Assembly: GCA_002730525.1 (NCBI GenBank) | Contig: PCAK01000036.1 | Coordinates: 62,001 to 126,000 of the forward strand | DNA: 64,000 nt | Reading direction: 5' to 3' | Origin: Acidobacteriota bacterium | GTDB lineage: Bacteria > Acidobacteriota > Vicinamibacteria > Vicinamibacterales > UBA823 | Part shown: positions 9,298 to 17,290 of the stretch, in pieces | How the letters are laid out: each line of letters starts with the position of its first letter | How positions within the stretch are numbered: position 1 is the first letter of the stretch | The notes under the pieces: model-generated | Databases searched by the model: none | Told to the model about the DNA's origin: nothing | The model's input: the letters and a program-made list of their open reading frames with translations, nothing else | Made by a program: the position numbers and the translations under genes

Positions 9298-10797
9298 ATG
9301 GAGGCGCTGGCCGCGGCGTTCGGGTTGGTGTTGCAGGCGGACGTCCTGACCGCCGTCGCGCTCGCGGCGGTCTTCGGGCTCTTCGTCGGTGCGATCCCTG
9401 GCTTGACCGCTACGATGGCCGTGGCTCTCCTCGTGCCGGTGACGATCTTCATGGAGCCGGTGCCCGCGGTGGCCGTGGTCGTCACCGTCGTGGCGACGGC
9501 GATCTTCGCCGGTGACATCCCCGGCGCGCTACTTCGTATTCCGGGTACGCCGGCGTCGGCCGCCTACACCGATGATGCCTTCGCCATGTCGCGTGCGGGC
9601 GATGCGGAGCTGGCCCTCGGCGTGAGCCTCGTCTACTCGGTGCTGGGCGGTCTCGTGGGCGCCGTCGTCCTGACCGCGGCGGCGCCGCTGCTGGCCGAGT
9701 TCGCGTTGCAGTTCAGCTCGTTCGAATACTTCTGGCTCGCATCGCTCGGTCTCACCTGTGCCGTCTTCATGTCGGCAGAGTCACGCGTGAAGGCGATCGG
9801 GTCGCTGTTGCTCGGGCTGCTGGTCTCCACGGTAGGCCTGGACGTGGTCTCGGGGCAGGCGCGGTTCACGTTCGGGAGGACCGAGCTGCTGGGCGGGATC
9901 AACTTCATTCCGGTGCTCATCGGGTTGTTCGCGGTGTCTGAGGTCATCCGGCACATGGCAGCGTCGACCCCGGACCTGCGCGTACCGGCTCGGCGGATCG
10001 GGAACATCTTCGCTGGCGTGGCGGCGGTCGGTCGGCGGCACTGGCGCAGCGTCATCCGCGGGAACGCGCTGGGCGTCGGCATCGGCATCCTGCCTGGGGC
10101 CGGCGGGGACATTGCGGCGTGGATCGCCTACGCGGTCAGCAAGCGCTGCTCGCGCCATCCCGAGCTGTACGGCCAGGGGCATGTCGAGGGGATCGTCGAG
10201 AGCGCCTCGGCGAACAACTCGGCGCTGGCGAGCGCCTGGATCCCCACGCTGGTCTTCGGCATTCCGGGGGACTCGACGACGGCGATCATCATCGGCGTGC
10301 TGTACATGCAGGGTCTGAATCCTGGCCCGACCGTCTTCCTCGAGCGACCGGAACTCGTGTACGCCGTCTTCCTGACGTTCTTTCTCGCCAACCTGGTGAT
10401 GTTGCCGTTGGGTCTCGCGGCGATCAAGTCGGCGACGCTGCTGCTGCGCGTGCCGCGGGATCTCCTGATGCCGATCATCCTGGCGTGCTGCATCGTCGGG
10501 GCCTTCGCGATCAACAATGCGGCGTTCGGCATCGTCGTCATGTTGGTCTTCGGTCTCGTCGGATTCCTGATGGAGGAGAACGGCTTTCCGTTGACGCCGG
10601 CCATCCTGGGGATGGTCCTCGGCCGGATGGTCGAGGAGCAATTCATGATCTCCATGATCAAGGCGGAGGGGAGCGTCCTCGCGTTCGTCGACCGGCCGAT
10701 CGCCGGACTCCTCGCGCTGCTCGCCCTGACCGTTTGGGCGTGGCCGGCTGTTCAGATCGCGAGGGCGCGCGTTGCGGGCCTCCGACCGGTGGGGTAG
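9298..10797 (+). CDS. Tripartite tricarboxylate transporter large membrane subunit TctA
   Basis: A 499-residue, highly hydrophobic permease of the expected family length. Diagnostic sequences are FVGAIPGLTATMAVALLVPVT near the N-terminus, IPGTPASAAYTDDA, the ILPGAGGDIAAWIAYA loop with the SANNSALASAWIPTLVFGIPG segment, and a final TM region with EEQFMISMIKAEG. The two GxPGxx loops probably form the ion/substrate path. ATG 9298 was chosen over an upstream in-frame start because it directly follows TctB and GAGGAAAG lies 5' of it. It ends 30 bp before the glycosylasparaginase. Confidence 0.93.
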   Translation: MEALAAAFGLVLQADVLTAVALAAVFGLFVGAIPGLTATMAVALLVPVTIFMEPVPAVAVVVTVVATAIFAGDIPGALLRIPGTPASAAYTDDAFAMSRAGDAELALGVSLVYSVLGGLVGAVVLTAAAPLLAEFALQFSSFEYFWLASLGLTCAVFMSAESRVKAIGSLLLGLLVSTVGLDVVSGQARFTFGRTELLGGINFIPVLIGLFAVSEVIRHMAASTPDLRVPARRIGNIFAGVAAVGRRHWRSVIRGNALGVGIGILPGAGGDIAAWIAYAVSKRCSRHPELYGQGHVEGIVESASANNSALASAWIPTLVFGIPGDSTTAIIIGVLYMQGLNPGPTVFLERPELVYAVFLTFFLANLVMLPLGLAAIKSATLLLRVPRDLLMPIILACCIVGAFAINNAAFGIVVMLVFGLVGFLMEENGFPLTPAILGMVLGRMVEEQFMISMIKAEGSVLAFVDRPIAGLLALLALTVWAWPAVQIARARVAGLRPVG

Positions 10798-10827
10798 AGT
10801 GCGCGTCTGGGATCCGCGGAGGACACC

Positions 10828-11961
10828 ATGTCGAAGAAGATTGATCGTCGTGAGTTCGTGAGAGTCAGTGTCGGTGCCGGAGCCGCAGCGGCGGCGATGG
10901 CTAGCTCGGGGCAGGCGTTCGGACGGGCGCCCGGCGTGCGGGCGCAATCGGTCCGCCCGGTCGTCATCTCCGACCGCAGCGGTGCCGCGTTCCGGAACGG
11001 CGGGCGGCTCACCTGTATCGAACTGGCATTCGAAGGAGTCACCAACGGTGAGGATGTCCTGGACGCGATCCTCGCCGGCATCAACATCGTCGAGTTGGAT
11101 CCCGAGGAATCTGGCGTCGGCTTTGGCGGCACGCCCAACGCCGACGGGGTCGTCCAACTCGATTCGTGCTGCATGCACGGGCCCCGGAAGCAGGCCGGCG
11201 GCGTCGCGGCGATCGAAGGGGTGCGGACGCCATCGCTCGTGGCGAAGGCGGTGATGGAGCACACCGATCACCATCTGCTGGTCGGCGCGGGCGCGCAGGA
11301 CTTCGCGCGGAATATGGGTTTCACGGTCGAGGATGATCTGAACACGCCGCGGACGCGCGAGCGCTGGCTCGAGTGGAAACGTCGCCTCGACCCCGAGCAC
11401 TACCTCGACCCCGAGCGGCGCGCCCGCCATGGCTACGACGTGGCGCTCGGGATGCTGGCGGAGGGGTTGGCCGACGAGAGTCACTTCTGGGGCACGGTGA
11501 ACTGCGATGCGATCGGTCCGAACGGCGACATCTGCGGCGTGACGTCCACGAGCGGCCTCTCGTGGAAGATTCCCGGCCGGACCGGCGACTCGCCGATTCT
11601 CGGCGCCGGGCTCTACGTCGACGGCGGCGTCGGGGCCTGCGGGTCGACGGGGCGCGGCGAGGCGAACCTCTACAACCTGACGTCGTATCTGATTGTCGAG
11701 AAGATGCGTGAAGGGATGCATCCGAAGGACGCCGGCCTGGCCGGCCTGCAACGGATCAAGGAGAACACGATCGAGCGGCGGCTGCTGAAGGCGAATGGCG
11801 ATCCGGCGTTCAACATCCGGTTCTTCGCGCTGAACGCCAGGGGCGAGTACGCCGGCGTCTCGATGTACGCGGCGGGCGAGACCTTCTACGGCGTTTGCAC
11901 CGAGAACGGCGCCGAGGAAGCCGCGCTCGAGCCGCTGCTCGACGGCACACCGAGCGACTGA
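10828..11961 (+). CDS. Tat-exported glycosylasparaginase (N4-(beta-N-acetylglucosaminyl)-L-asparaginase family)
   Basis: An N-terminal nucleophile hydrolase of 377 residues. The family cleaves the GlcNAc-Asn bond and matures by autoproteolysis. The Tat signal is DRREFVRVSVGAG, ending near FGRAP. By eye it aligns along most of its length with human AGA: LDSCCMHGP replaces LDAMIMDG, HTDHHLLVGAGAQDFA matches the helix before it, and IPGRTGDSPILGAGLYVDG matches the substrate-binding RVGDSP segment. The predicted nucleophile is Thr223 in WGTVNCDA, preceded by Gly instead of the Asp of the human enzyme. It follows the TctCBA transporter, so the released product may be imported by it. Paralogues lie at 29347, 41414 and 42569. 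Confidence 0.88.
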   Translation: MSKKIDRREFVRVSVGAGAAAAAMASSGQAFGRAPGVRAQSVRPVVISDRSGAAFRNGGRLTCIELAFEGVTNGEDVLDAILAGINIVELDPEESGVGFGGTPNADGVVQLDSCCMHGPRKQAGGVAAIEGVRTPSLVAKAVMEHTDHHLLVGAGAQDFARNMGFTVEDDLNTPRTRERWLEWKRRLDPEHYLDPERRARHGYDVALGMLAEGLADESHFWGTVNCDAIGPNGDICGVTSTSGLSWKIPGRTGDSPILGAGLYVDGGVGACGSTGRGEANLYNLTSYLIVEKMREGMHPKDAGLAGLQRIKENTIERRLLKANGDPAFNIRFFALNARGEYAGVSMYAAGETFYGVCTENGAEEAALEPLLDGTPSD

Positions 11962-12029
11962 CGGGAACTGATGACACCCAGCAGGAGGACCGGTGACGTA
12001 CCCCTTTAGGGGTGCGAGAGGACCGAACC

Positions 12030-13190
12030 ATGAAACGGATCGGGATGGGACTCGTCGGCGCCGGCCTGATCGGCCCGCAGCACGTCGAGGCGGTGCGGCG
12101 CCTCGGCTTCGTCGATGTCGTGGCCGTCGCCGGCAGCAACGAGGCGTCGGCGCGGGCGAAGGCCGACGCGATGGGGATCCCGAAGGCCTACGGTGGCTAC
12201 CAGGCGCTCATCGACGATCCCGACGTGGAGGTCGTCCACAACTGCACGCCCAACCACCTGCATCTGCCGGTCAACCTTGCGGCGATCGAGAAGGGGAAGC
12301 ACATCGTCTCCGACAAGCCGCTGGCGATGAACGGCGACGAGGCGCAGCAACTCCTCGACGCCGCGACCAAGGCCGGCGTCGTCCATGCCGTGACGTTCAA
12401 CTACCGCGGCAATCCGCTCGTCCAGCAGGCGCGGGCGATGATCGCTAACGGTGAGATCGGCCGGGTCCACTTCATCCACGGCCACTACCTCCAGGACTGG
12501 CTGATCAAGGAGACCGACTTCTCGTGGCGGATCGAGCCCGAGAAGAGCGGCCCGACGTCGGCGATGGGCGATATCGGCTCGCACTGGTGCGATCTCGTCC
12601 AGCACGTGAGCGGTCTCCGGATCGAAAGTGTCCTGGCTGACCTCACGACCGTCATTCCGACGCGGAAGAAGCCGACCGTCGCGCGCGAGACGTTCAGCGA
12701 GGCGACGGACGACGAGGGCGAGGATTTCACGGTGACGGTCGAGGATCTCGGGTCGGTGCTCGTCCGGTTCGGGAACGGCTGCAAAGGGCTCTTCACGGCG
12801 GGGCAGGTCTGTGCCGGCCACAAGAACGATCTCGTCTTCGAGATCAATGGGCTGGGCGGGTCGCTGCGCTGGTTGCAGGAGCGCCAGAACGAGCTCTGGG
12901 TCGGGCGGCGCGACGGCGGGAACGTCGAGCTGGCGAAGGACCCCGGCGCGATGGACCCGTCCGTGGCCGGCTATGCCCACCTGCCGGGCGGCCACCAGGA
13001 AGGCTGGGCGACGGCCTTCCACAACATCATGCGCGATATCTACACGCACATCGCCGGCGGCAAGGGGCCGGACGACCCGCAGCCGCCGGCGTTCGCGACA
13101 TTCGAGGATGGCTACCGGGCGGATCGCGTCGTTGACGCGATCCTGGCCAGCTCGACCGCCGGCGGCGTCTGGACCGACGTGAGGTACTGA
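12030..13190 (+). CDS. Gfo/Idh/MocA-family NAD(P)-dependent oxidoreductase
   Basis: A 386-residue oxidoreductase with an N-terminal Rossmann fold (GLVGAGLIGPQHVEAVRRLG) and the family motif SDKPLA, a form of the EKP motif whose Lys is catalytic, near residue 97. The C-terminal alpha/beta domain carries GDIGSHWCDLVQHVSG, where the DxxxH pair is typical. These enzymes oxidise or reduce sugars and cyclitols. ATG 12030 was preferred over GTG 12012 because the Rossmann strand follows it at once. It is immediately followed by a TIM-barrel isomerase, a common pairing in sugar and inositol catabolism; the substrate is unknown. Confidence 0.9.
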   Translation: MKRIGMGLVGAGLIGPQHVEAVRRLGFVDVVAVAGSNEASARAKADAMGIPKAYGGYQALIDDPDVEVVHNCTPNHLHLPVNLAAIEKGKHIVSDKPLAMNGDEAQQLLDAATKAGVVHAVTFNYRGNPLVQQARAMIANGEIGRVHFIHGHYLQDWLIKETDFSWRIEPEKSGPTSAMGDIGSHWCDLVQHVSGLRIESVLADLTTVIPTRKKPTVARETFSEATDDEGEDFTVTVEDLGSVLVRFGNGCKGLFTAGQVCAGHKNDLVFEINGLGGSLRWLQERQNELWVGRRDGGNVELAKDPGAMDPSVAGYAHLPGGHQEGWATAFHNIMRDIYTHIAGGKGPDDPQPPAFATFEDGYRADRVVDAILASSTAGGVWTDVRY

Positions 13191-13191
13191 T

Positions 13192-14154
13192 ATGAAGCTC
13201 GGCGTATTCTCGGTTCTGTTCGCGCAGCTCTCGTTCGACGACACCCTGAAGAAGGTGAAGGCCGCAGGCCTCGACGCGATCGAGATTGGGACCGGGGCGT
13301 ATCCGGGTGACAGCCACTGCGACGTCGATGCCTTGCTGGCCGATCCAGCGAAGGCCAAGGACTACCGGAAGCAGGTCGACGACTCGGGGCTGACCATCAG
13401 CGCACTCTCATGCCACGGGAATCCGCTGCATCCCAAGGACTCGATCGCGACCGAGCACGACGAGATCTTCCGGAAGACCGTTCGGCTGGCCGAGCAGCTC
13501 GAGGTGCCGGTCGTCGTGACCTTCTCGGGATGCCCGGGTGACTCCGACACGGCGAGCTACCCGAACTGGGTGACCTGCCCCTGGCCGCCGGATTTTCAGG
13601 ACGTGCTGGCCTGGCAGTGGGAGAAGAAGGCGATCCCGTACTGGAAGGATGCGGCCGGTTTCGCCGCCGAGCACGGCGTGAAGGTCGCGCTCGAGCCGCA
13701 TCCCGGCTTCCTCGTCTACAACGGCGAGACGGCGTTGAAGCTCAGGGCCGAGGCGGGGGACAACCTCGGCGTCAACTTCGACCCGAGCCATTTCTTTTGG
13801 CAGGGCGTCGACGTGCCGGCCGCGATCCGCGCCTGTGGCAAGGCGATCTTCCACTTCCACGCCAAGGACTCGGCGCTCGACCCGCAGAACGTCGCGTTGA
13901 ACGGCGTCATCGACGCCAAGTCGTACACCGAAATGATCGACCGCGCCTGGCTCTTCCGGACCGTCGGCTGGGGGCACGACCTGCTCGTCTGGAAGCAGAT
14001 CGTCAGCGCGCTCCGGATGGTCGGCTACGACTACGTCATGAGCATCGAGCACGAGGACGCGCTCGCGTCGATCGACGAGGGCTTCATGGGCGCGATCGAT
14101 GTCCTGAAGCAGGCGATCTTGAAAGAACAGCCCGCCGAGGCGTGGTGGACGTAG
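13192..14154 (+). CDS. Sugar phosphate isomerase/epimerase family protein (xylose-isomerase-like TIM barrel)
   Basis: A 320-residue AP-endonuclease-2-like TIM barrel. Recognisable parts are LKKVKAAGLDAIEIGTGAYP, GVKVALEPHPGFLVYN with the metal-ligand Glu, LGVNFDPSHFFWQGVD, and FHFHAKDSALD with paired His, then MSIEHEDALASIDEGF at the C-terminus. In the family these Glu, Asp and His residues bind a divalent metal that drives isomerisation. It starts one base after the preceding TGA and is the last gene of the cluster. The following 300 bases change to lower GC, so transcription probably ends here; a CCTGAG/CTCAGG inverted repeat at 14194-14217 is the only hairpin seen. Confidence 0.88.
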   Translation: MKLGVFSVLFAQLSFDDTLKKVKAAGLDAIEIGTGAYPGDSHCDVDALLADPAKAKDYRKQVDDSGLTISALSCHGNPLHPKDSIATEHDEIFRKTVRLAEQLEVPVVVTFSGCPGDSDTASYPNWVTCPWPPDFQDVLAWQWEKKAIPYWKDAAGFAAEHGVKVALEPHPGFLVYNGETALKLRAEAGDNLGVNFDPSHFFWQGVDVPAAIRACGKAIFHFHAKDSALDPQNVALNGVIDAKSYTEMIDRAWLFRTVGWGHDLLVWKQIVSALRMVGYDYVMSIEHEDALASIDEGFMGAIDVLKQAILKEQPAEAWWT

Positions 14155-14447
14155 CGCGCCTGGCGGTGGCCAACCTCCGGGTTCCTGATATCGCCTGAGC
14201 CGTTGTCTGATCTCAGGTGGGCTCTCCAGTGGCAGTTGTTTGGTAACTCCGCTTGAGAACAGCCGCCAATTGGGGCAAATTGTGTGTTGGTGATTGAAAA
14301 CAGAATGGATGAGGGGATGAAACGGCGGTTAGGGATGACAGGAGTAATGTGAACAGACAATAGCAGGGTTTCGGGGCCCATTGAAGGTTCATGGCGCCAC
14401 CTATCCCTCCGAGGAAACTTTATCCGGGAGTAAAAGGAGTGAAATTC
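14155..14447. other. Non-coding boundary of a lower-GC island
   Basis: The 293 bases between the sugar isomerase and the HExxH gene show no convincing ORF on either strand. Base composition falls visibly from about base 14210 on, with A/T-rich runs such as caattggggcaaattgtgtg and gattgaaaacagaatgg, unlike any flanking intergenic stretch. A weak inverted repeat (CCTGAG, 14194-14199; CTCAGG, 14212-14217) could end the upstream transcript. No clear insertion-sequence end or attachment site was found here. Confidence 0.5.
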
Positions 14448-16466
14448 ATGCGCTCAAGACACCTGGTTCTTGTTGGAGTAGCGGGCGTGTGTGCTGTTGC
14501 GCTGGTTTTCTGGTGGCGGGGAGGAGAGAGCCCCGAACGCGAAGTAGCCACAGAACGTGATCCGCGACCGTTTATACGACTCTCGGTGTCTCGAAATACG
14601 GCCACAGGGACAATTACGATCAAGGACAGTGCGGTCGTCGAAACCGCCGCGGAATTTCCGACGGGCCTAGGCGGCCATTACGCCGTTCTGGATGGACCGA
14701 CAGGAGTGCTGACGGCTGCACCGTTTACGTTTCCCACAGAAATGATTGAGGAGGCCACCGCTGGAAACATTACCGAGTCTCGCCTCGTCCACCTTGAAGA
14801 ACAAGACGTGATTGTTTTCTTGCCGCACGCCTCTGAGGCGACAGGCGCACGTATTCTGAACACACTCGGTGAGACGGTTGCAGAGCTTCCTGGAAGCGTT
14901 CTGGGCGCACTCGTGGCCACCCAGCCTGCGTCACCGGCCGTAAAACACTGGAACGCCTTGCGTTCTATGGTTACCCCTGTCGCACATGCGGCGACTCCAG
15001 TCGATGGCCTGCGCGCGGCTTTTCCGCACATATTGTTCCCAACAGACGTCTCTGGCTTGTCAGCAGTCCATCAGGAGTCGGCTGAGCAGGTCGAGGTCCT
15101 TGACGACTACTGGGCCTCGATCCTAAACGACATCCTTTCAGAAATGTCCGTACGGAGCCCCATTTTGTTTGGCTCGATCGGGAGTATCGCAGTAGCACAT
15201 TATATTGGCGGAGGAGCAACGCACGTCACGCTTTGTGATGAAGGCATGGCGCTAGGGATCAAGAGGGGTAGTAACGTTGGCAACCAGATCGTGATCAATG
15301 CGGTGTCGTTTCAACCGTTTATGCTCCCAGATAATACCGACGACATGACCGACGACATGACCGATTCTGTCGACGACTATGACATCGACTTTGAAAGACA
15401 TTCACCGCAGAGTGTCCGCAAAACACTGATCCATGAAAGCGCTCACGCATTCCACAGGTTGGTGGATGACACCAGTGCGGCCCTCGTTAAAGAGAATCTA
15501 CCGGCTGACGTGCTAGACCATGTGAACACCGTACGTGAAGGGCTCGGTCCATACCCAGCGGTTTTATCGGACACATGGCAGCGTCTTCATGGAACGGCAA
15601 CAATTGCATCGGATAATTACAAAGGATACGCGGGGGAGAACTATAAGTGCGAGTATCCAGACGTGCAATCCGCGGTTGAAGCAGGCTTTGCGAGTCCATA
15701 CGGGGGGAATACCCCCCTCGAAGACTTCGCTACCTACATGGAACTGTTCTATGACGAAGAGGTGCCAGCTGCTTCGTCTGAAGTGTGCCAGCAGTTTTCT
15801 GGACTCACTGACGAGATTCCGAGAGAGAGCGTGCTGGCATTTGCCAAGCTAAATTTTCAGCGAGGGCTGCGTATGATTTCAGAAGCAGATTATCTGGAAT
15901 GCGTTCAAAACGCCGACCCCGCCAAGAACGTGGGATTCACGATTGGGGATAAGAACTTTACCAGCGATCTAAAGGCGGGAGTTCTTCGTAGTCCTGGAGC
16001 ATCAAGTGAATCCCAAGCAGCCACTGACAAAGGGACCCGCTTTGCTGTCATGGGTAAGACTGATGGGCTTCAAGCCATGATTAGAACATACAGCCCTTCG
16101 AACGAGGAAGGGTCTAGCCCAACAAATCCGATTCGCTTTTTCAAACTAAGCCAGACGCTTGGCTGGATGACTCCGTACATGTTTCCCGACGAAAGTCTCA
16201 ACATGATCACTTATCAGCCTACGAGTGGCGGGAGAATTGAACTTACTCGAAAAACGAGAATCTCAGCGCAGGCTTCAGGTGCGTTTATCTTGGTCACCAA
16301 CGACGAGGCTGGTCTTACTAAGGGATACGCATTCTTTGTGCAGATGGACGATTGGATGGGAAGAAGCAAGCGGCACAAAGAGGAAACTATTAGTGACTTC
16401 GCAAAATCAGAAGACGAAGACGGGCCCGTTATTTTCGATCTGATTTGGTTTCGCGTTGAAGACTAA
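14448..16466 (+). CDS. Membrane-anchored protein with HExxH zinc-peptidase motif (unknown family)
   Basis: A 672-residue protein I do not recognise as a whole. It starts at ATG 14448 with AAAGGAG 7 bp upstream; an earlier in-frame ATG at 14391 lacks this. Residues 5-22 form one hydrophobic segment (signal peptide or anchor), then Arg/Glu-rich sequence. HESAH at residues 329-333 fits the HExxH zinc-binding helix, and LEDFATYMELF about 95 residues later supplies a candidate third ligand (Glu425), as in gluzincins. An Asp-rich stretch (DDMTDDMTDS) precedes the motif and may bind calcium. Codon and base usage are much lower in GC than both neighbours, so it was probably acquired by transfer. Proteolytic activity is inferred from the motif only. 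Confidence 0.7.
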   Translation: MRSRHLVLVGVAGVCAVALVFWWRGGESPEREVATERDPRPFIRLSVSRNTATGTITIKDSAVVETAAEFPTGLGGHYAVLDGPTGVLTAAPFTFPTEMIEEATAGNITESRLVHLEEQDVIVFLPHASEATGARILNTLGETVAELPGSVLGALVATQPASPAVKHWNALRSMVTPVAHAATPVDGLRAAFPHILFPTDVSGLSAVHQESAEQVEVLDDYWASILNDILSEMSVRSPILFGSIGSIAVAHYIGGGATHVTLCDEGMALGIKRGSNVGNQIVINAVSFQPFMLPDNTDDMTDDMTDSVDDYDIDFERHSPQSVRKTLIHESAHAFHRLVDDTSAALVKENLPADVLDHVNTVREGLGPYPAVLSDTWQRLHGTATIASDNYKGYAGENYKCEYPDVQSAVEAGFASPYGGNTPLEDFATYMELFYDEEVPAASSEVCQQFSGLTDEIPRESVLAFAKLNFQRGLRMISEADYLECVQNADPAKNVGFTIGDKNFTSDLKAGVLRSPGASSESQAATDKGTRFAVMGKTDGLQAMIRTYSPSNEEGSSPTNPIRFFKLSQTLGWMTPYMFPDESLNMITYQPTSGGRIELTRKTRISAQASGAFILVTNDEAGLTKGYAFFVQMDDWMGRSKRHKEETISDFAKSEDEDGPVIFDLIWFRVED

Positions 16467-16566
16467 GAATTGACAATGCGTCAACACTCATGGATCGGCT
16501 GTTCATTCTGCGCTGTAAACAACATGGGCCGACCGCTGCTTCTTCGGAGCTCAGGAGGCTAGAACG

Positions 16567-16737
16567 ATGGAACGCACGCAGGTCACAGTCGGCCTTTCCG
16601 TTGTTGAATTAGTCGCGGGAGCGGAAGAGTTTGCGATTGAAAGCGGCAAGCAATTGATACGATCGGGGGTTACTTCGGCGATCTGGATTCCCTATTTCAG
16701 GAAGTCCAAGAGGGTGAAGGCCACGTTTGTAGACTGA
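16567..16737 (+). CDS. Small orphan protein, 56 residues
   Basis: An ATG at 16567 is preceded at 16553-16558 by a perfect AGGAGG with 8 bp spacing, and the frame runs to TGA at 16735-16737. The product begins MERTQVTVGLSVVELVAG and ends KSKRVKATFVD. The middle is amphipathic and the tail basic. It lies in the low-GC island 100 bp after the HExxH gene on the same strand, so it could be co-transcribed. I know no family for it. The strong ribosome binding site is the main support; it could also be a chance ORF. Confidence 0.4.
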   Translation: MERTQVTVGLSVVELVAGAEEFAIESGKQLIRSGVTSAIWIPYFRKSKRVKATFVD

Positions 16738-16800
16738 TTCGTCATTCGGTCTGCCATGAGACTTCCTCCTGTATAAACACTAGACGGTTAGCGTTTGACC

Positions 16801-16887
16801 TTACGGCTCACGCGGGTGCGCGGCGTCCCACTCGCGGGCGAGGCGTTGGGCCTCGGCGATCTGGGGGGAGCCGAGCAACCGCACCGC
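16801..16887 (-). pseudogene. C-terminal remnant of a Sel1-repeat protein
   Basis: Read on the minus strand, 28 codons between two stops encode a peptide ending SPQIAEAQRLAREWDAAHP. The IAEAQRLAREW tail is what commonly closes bacterial Sel1-repeat proteins after the last repeat (family knowledge). No upstream repeat is found in any frame: the preceding codon is a stop and the next sequence is the transposase-like fragment at 16904-17101. It is therefore a decayed or truncated end, left by a rearrangement. Confidence 0.5.
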
Positions 16888-16903
16888 CTACACCAATTCC
16901 TGC

Positions 16904-17101
16904 TCAGCAAGTCGTGATCATAACGAAGGGAGTCAGCCGAAGAATTCTCCCACGACCGATCTTGCTCAGTCGCCTCACTAGTTGCCTGCACCGGAACTGG
17001 TCGAAATCATTGACCAGCACGTTCACCCACAGCCCGACTGCAATCGCAAGTAACAACAGTTGCGTGACGATTTGCTCCGTGCTGTACCGCTTCCTGGGCA
17101 T
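16904..17101 (-). mobile_element. IS3-type transposase N-terminus fused to a hydrophobic peptide (remnant)
   Basis: A 65-codon minus-strand frame starts at ATG 17101, with AGGAGG 4 bp upstream. The first dozen residues, MPRKRYSTEQIV, match the start of IS3-family OrfA transposases. The expected HTH continuation is missing; instead the sequence turns into a membrane-like stretch (LLLLAIAVGLWVNVLV) and a basic tail. No OrfB, terminal inverted repeats or target duplication were seen. It reads as a chimeric scar of a transposase start joined to another small gene, in the same island as the Sel1 remnant. Confidence 0.5.
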
Positions 17102-17290
17102 CCTGCCTCCTGGTCGTTGCGCCCGAAATCCTAACACTCGGGCTGGAACGGTTTCAGGAGGTCAGGTCGCCAGGGCCAGACGGGAGGAAAGTTGCGTGTC
17201 GCCGGGCGAAGGAGGCAATAATCCCAGTGTCTCCGGATGCGGGCGGCCCGGCCGTAGCGGGTGCGGCATCCGGAAGGCGGGAGGGGAACG

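Noticed and set aside
9781-11751. 656-codon open frame on the minus strand across tctA and the glycosylasparaginase
   Set aside because: Both plus-strand genes are unmistakable; the frame is Arg/Asp-rich shadow sequence.
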